DNA from: Perlabentimonas sp041656735
Lineage (GTDB): Bacteria > Bacteroidota > Bacteroidia > Bacteroidales > Tenuifilaceae
Reading direction: 5' to 3'
DNA: 64,000 nt
Assembly: GCA_041656735.1 (NCBI GenBank)
Contig: JBBACY010000006.1
Span: 39,260 to 103,259 of the forward strand
The translations under genes and the position numbers were made by a program. The notes beneath the pieces were generated by a model that saw only the letters and a program-made list of their open reading frames with translations, had not been told where the DNA came from and searched no databases. Positions 61,285 to 64,000 of the stretch are shown here, in pieces (the stretch's first letter is position 1; the number at the start of each line of letters is the position of its first letter).

Positions 61285-62169
61285 ATGATAAAATCAATGA
61301 CAGGCTTCGGTAAAGCCGAAGTATTGGTAAACGGGATCAAAATTATAGTGGAAATTAGGTCGCTCAACAGCAAGCAGCTTGATATTTCTACCCTAAAAAT
61401 ACCAATGGCGTACAAAGAAAAAGAGCAGGACATACGCAATAAGCTATCGCAAAATATTCAGAGGGGGAAGGTTGACTTTTATATTAACATTGAAAAAGAA
61501 GCAGATACCGCCTCCGCACCAACCATTAATAGGGATGTTTTTAAATCGTACTACGAACAAATAAAAAGCATATCCGCCGAGCTTAACATACCCATTGAAA
61601 ACGAACCACTAATTCGAACCATTGTAAAACTGCCCGAGATTTTCACATCGCAAGTGCAAAGCATAAACGACGAGGAGTTAGATGCCCTAAGCAATTGCGT
61701 TGATTTAGCCATAAGCAGTTTAGACGACTTCAGAAATCAGGAAGGCAAAATTACGGAGAACGACCTGCTTAGTAAAGTTGAAAAGATAAAAGAGTTACTA
61801 ATACAGGTGTCGCCCTATGAAGCCGAACGTATAGAGACCACTCGGACCAGAATTACAGAGAACCTGAATAAACTTGGCAACGATGTAAGTAAGGATATGA
61901 ACAGGTTTGAACAGGAACTGATTTACTATATGGAGAAATTCGATATTAACGAGGAGAAAGTTCGATTAACAAATCACTGTAAATACTTTATTGATACCCT
62001 TAACGAAAGTGAGCCAGTTGGCCGAAAATTAGGGTTTATTACGCAGGAAATGGGCAGAGAGATTAATACGCTCGGTTCAAAAGCAAACCATTTGCAAATT
62101 CAAAAAATTGTGGTGCAAATGAAAGACGAGCTCGAGAAAATAAAAGAGCAACTTCTTAATGTACTTTAA
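61285..62169 (+). CDS. yicC: YicC-family endoribonuclease
   Basis: The 294-residue protein starts with the family signature MIKSMTGFGKAE and ends with the DUF1732 part (RLTNHCKYFIDTLNESEPVGRKLGFITQEMGREINTLGSKA). YicC-type proteins are hexameric endoribonucleases. The gene starts 48 bases after trmD and is followed 66 bases later by gmk, a common neighbourhood in many bacteria. Confidence 0.95.
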   Translation: MIKSMTGFGKAEVLVNGIKIIVEIRSLNSKQLDISTLKIPMAYKEKEQDIRNKLSQNIQRGKVDFYINIEKEADTASAPTINRDVFKSYYEQIKSISAELNIPIENEPLIRTIVKLPEIFTSQVQSINDEELDALSNCVDLAISSLDDFRNQEGKITENDLLSKVEKIKELLIQVSPYEAERIETTRTRITENLNKLGNDVSKDMNRFEQELIYYMEKFDINEEKVRLTNHCKYFIDTLNESEPVGRKLGFITQEMGREINTLGSKANHLQIQKIVVQMKDELEKIKEQLLNVL

Positions 62170-62235
62170 ATTTAGGAAATAGGCCTTGCTATATGAAATA
62201 GCCTCCACTTTTAACTATTAAATTCTTCAAACAAA

Positions 62236-62799
62236 ATGAAGGGCAAACTACTAATTTTTTCAGCTCCATCGGGTTCGGGTAAAACAACCATAGTGCGTAG
62301 TCTTTTAAAAAATTTGAATAAACTAGAGTTCTCTATTTCGGCTTGTAGTCGAGGCAAGCGAGAATGCGAAGTTCATGGGCACGACTACTACTTTTTATCG
62401 CCAGATGAGTTTAAGGCAAAAATTGATGGCAACGAGTTTGTTGAGTGGGAAGAAGTTTACCCTGGCTCCTACTACGGTACGCTAAAATCGGAGCTTGAGC
62501 GCATTTGGGCAAAGGGAAATCATGTAGTTTTTGATGTTGATGTTAAGGGCGGCGTGAACCTTAAAAAACAATTTGGCAACAGGGCGCTTTCGGTATTCAT
62601 TATGCCCCCATCCATTAACGAGTTGCAACAACGGCTAGAGAAACGTAACACGGAAACCCCTGAGAGCCTTACAAAACGCATAGGAAGAGCCACGGAAGAA
62701 ATGACGTATGCCAAACAATTCGATAAAATTATTGTTAACGACAAACTCAACGAGGCAATTACTGAGGCAAAAAGAGTTGTAGAAGAATTTATTAAATAG
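62236..62799 (+). CDS. gmk: guanylate kinase
   Basis: Gmk phosphorylates GMP or dGMP with ATP. The P-loop SAPSGSGKTT lies at residues 9-18, followed by the GMP-binding YYFLSPDEF and EWEEVYPGSYYGT. The 187-residue length is normal for the family. The third of five closely spaced genes from trmD onwards. Confidence 0.97.
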   Translation: MKGKLLIFSAPSGSGKTTIVRSLLKNLNKLEFSISACSRGKRECEVHGHDYYFLSPDEFKAKIDGNEFVEWEEVYPGSYYGTLKSELERIWAKGNHVVFDVDVKGGVNLKKQFGNRALSVFIMPPSINELQQRLEKRNTETPESLTKRIGRATEEMTYAKQFDKIIVNDKLNEAITEAKRVVEEFIK

Positions 62800-62838
62800 G
62801 GAAAAGCAATATTTGCAAATAGGTTAAAACCGCATCGT

Positions 62839-63411
62839 ATGAAAACAGGTCTGTTCTTCGGCTCCTTTAACCCAATTCACAATGGCCATATAGCTTTAGC
62901 CGGACATATACTAAACGCTAACCAGGTTGATGAAATTTGGTTTGTGGTTAGTCCGCATAACCCGTTAAAAAAGATAGCCAATCTAGCCGAAGATAAGCAT
63001 CGACTAAAAATGGTAACCCTTGCTATTGAAGCATATAGTCCTCAACTATCGGTTTGCGATATTGAAATGAGAATGCCTCGGCCATCGTACACCATTGATA
63101 CTATTAATGCGCTAAAGGCGGAACATTCGGATAGAGATTTTGTTATTATAATGGGTGCCGATTCGATAAATACAATTGCCAAATGGAAAGATTATAAAAA
63201 TCTCATTAACAATAATATAATAGTGTATCCACGGTTAGGTTACGAAACCGATAAAAATAACCTACCTCAAAACACGAAACTTATCGATGCACCAATTATT
63301 GAAATTAGTTCAACCTACATTCGCAAGCTAATTGCAAATAGTAAACGGGCCGATTATTTTATGCCCCTAAAGGCTTTTGAATATTTAGATAAACACAAAC
63401 TATATAAATAA
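62839..63411 (+). CDS. nadD: nicotinate-nucleotide adenylyltransferase
   Basis: NadD joins nicotinate mononucleotide with ATP in NAD synthesis. The 190-residue product has the HxGH-type motif in GSFNPIHNGHI, the family segment DFVIIMGADSINTIAKWKDY, and the ISSTYIRKLI motif. It starts 39 bases after gmk, consistent with one transcript. Confidence 0.96.
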   Translation: MKTGLFFGSFNPIHNGHIALAGHILNANQVDEIWFVVSPHNPLKKIANLAEDKHRLKMVTLAIEAYSPQLSVCDIEMRMPRPSYTIDTINALKAEHSDRDFVIIMGADSINTIAKWKDYKNLINNNIIVYPRLGYETDKNNLPQNTKLIDAPIIEISSTYIRKLIANSKRADYFMPLKAFEYLDKHKLYK

Positions 63412-63416
63412 AATAA

Positions 63417-63695
63417 ATGGACAGTAATTACGATAGAGGTCTAAAAGCTCTTTACGAAGGAGACTTAGCCTTAGCCGAAGAGCAACTTAACAAAGCAATT
63501 AAGACCGATCCACAGAATGCCGATGCATACTTTTACAGAGGCAAAGTACACTGGCAAAGCGCCAAACATACAGCTGCCATGAGCGATTTTCACAAAACAC
63601 TATCTATCAACCCAATGCACAATCAGGCAAAGGTTATGCTTGAAATGGCGAATCAAATTATGGGTTTCAGAAATCCCGATATGTACAACCCCTAA
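63417..63695 (+). CDS. small TPR protein
   Basis: This 92-residue protein has two to three tetratricopeptide repeats (GLKALYEGDLALAEEQLNKAI and AYFYRGKVHWQSAKHTAAMS). It has no signal peptide and would work as a cytoplasmic adaptor. It starts five bases after the nadD stop, so it is probably the last gene of this operon. The partner is unknown. Confidence 0.85.
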   Translation: MDSNYDRGLKALYEGDLALAEEQLNKAIKTDPQNADAYFYRGKVHWQSAKHTAAMSDFHKTLSINPMHNQAKVMLEMANQIMGFRNPDMYNP

Positions 63696-63876
63696 ACCTG
63701 CTAGTGGGCAATATCTATATTTAATTCAGGGCAAACTCGTGGCTAGACTACCACATTGAGCTTGTATCAATGGCGGTTAGTGGGATTCTTTTGCCCTCTT
63801 TATTCTGCCTGTAGTACGTAGCCCAAAACTCAACGCCTAAAACCGTTAGGTAAAATACTCCTTGCCTATTTCAAAT

Positions 63877-64000
63877 CACTGTTGTCCGATAAAAAATTAA
63901 GAGCAGGAAGATAGTAATATCTTCCTTGCTCTTTTTGTAGTTTTGTTTTTCACCACAAAAAATAAACTACATGGATAAAAGTACACATTTTTTTGGAACC
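63877..64000 (+). mobile_element. probable left end of an insertion sequence, cut by window edge
   Basis: The sequence CACTGTTGTCCGATAAAAA near 63877 resembles the terminal repeat of IS4-type elements in Bacteroidales as I remember them; I cannot verify this. A hairpin follows (GAGCAGGAAGATA with TATCTTCCTTGCTC, about 63902-63931) with a T-run, of the kind that protects an element from outside transcription. The gene at 63971 begins 40 bases later. Confidence 0.5.
63971..64000 (+). CDS. start of a probable transposase gene, truncated by window edge
   Basis: ATG 63971 opens a frame reading MDKSTHFFGT to the window edge. Short N-termini of this type occur in IS4-family transposases of Bacteroidales, and the position just inside a likely element end fits. 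Ten codons are too few for proof. Confidence 0.4.
   Translation, partial: MDKSTHFFGT

Overview
The window is chromosomal DNA of a member of the phylum Bacteroidota, most likely a Bacteroidales or Marinilabiliales-type marine or environmental relative. The evidence is a type IX secretion C-terminal sorting domain, a SusC-like TonB receptor with an N-terminal carboxypeptidase-regulatory-like domain, many exported proteins, the run purA / Fur-family gene / rel, DUF349 and LemA-DUF3137 genes, almost no Shine-Dalgarno sequences, and about ten promoters that fit the Bacteroidota primary sigma consensus (TTTG, about 19-21 bases, TAnnTTTG). Rubredoxin, thioredoxin, OsmC and MsrA suggest life at low or changing oxygen.

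Layout. 1-6.6 kb: LemA/DUF3137 pair, HD hydrolase, CoA-binding protein, stand-alone LytTR regulator, thioredoxin, and a tightly overlapping operon of exported alpha/beta hydrolase, ECF sigma factor and four-helix membrane protein. 6.7-18.2 kb (minus strand): purA, a Fur-family regulator, bifunctional Rel, a type IX secreted protein, a paired inactive/active M16 peptidase set, and a UbiA / KdsC-like / DUF2520 cluster. 18.4-27.5 kb (plus): SAM-hydrolase family protein, MazG, an orphan oligopeptide-type permease, tpiA, prmA and a giant exported protein. 27.6-30.3 kb: CarboxypepD_reg-like protein, YfcE-type phosphodiesterase, rsmE, PaaI-type thioesterase.

30.5-34.3 kb is the accessory part. A tRNA-Val with a textbook promoter is followed by a broken copy of itself and three AT-rich genes for exported proteins, two of them followed within about 12 bases of the stop codon by long imperfect palindromes that resemble integron attC sites. 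A 20-base repeat linked to the tRNA copy lies at both ends of this 3.4 kb. No integrase is visible. I read it as a small mobile-cassette cluster next to a tRNA gene, and regard it as the most interesting part of the window.

34.3-49.6 kb: erythromycin-esterase-like protein, uvrA, an ECF sigma factor, SPFH protein with a ribbon-helix-helix partner, TPR lipoprotein, msrA, a field of eight 25-base repeats, yidC, pyrG, a DUF349 protein and an Hsp20 gene with an operator-like pair of dyads. 49.8-63.7 kb: TonB receptor, FtsB/DivIC-like protein, rlmD, YdjM-like membrane protein, SiaC-like protein, rubredoxin, OsmC, a deoxyhypusine-synthase-like gene with agmatinase, TetR regulator, pentapeptide-repeat protein, and a probable trmD-yicC-gmk-nadD-TPR operon. 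The last 125 bases look like the left end of an insertion sequence.
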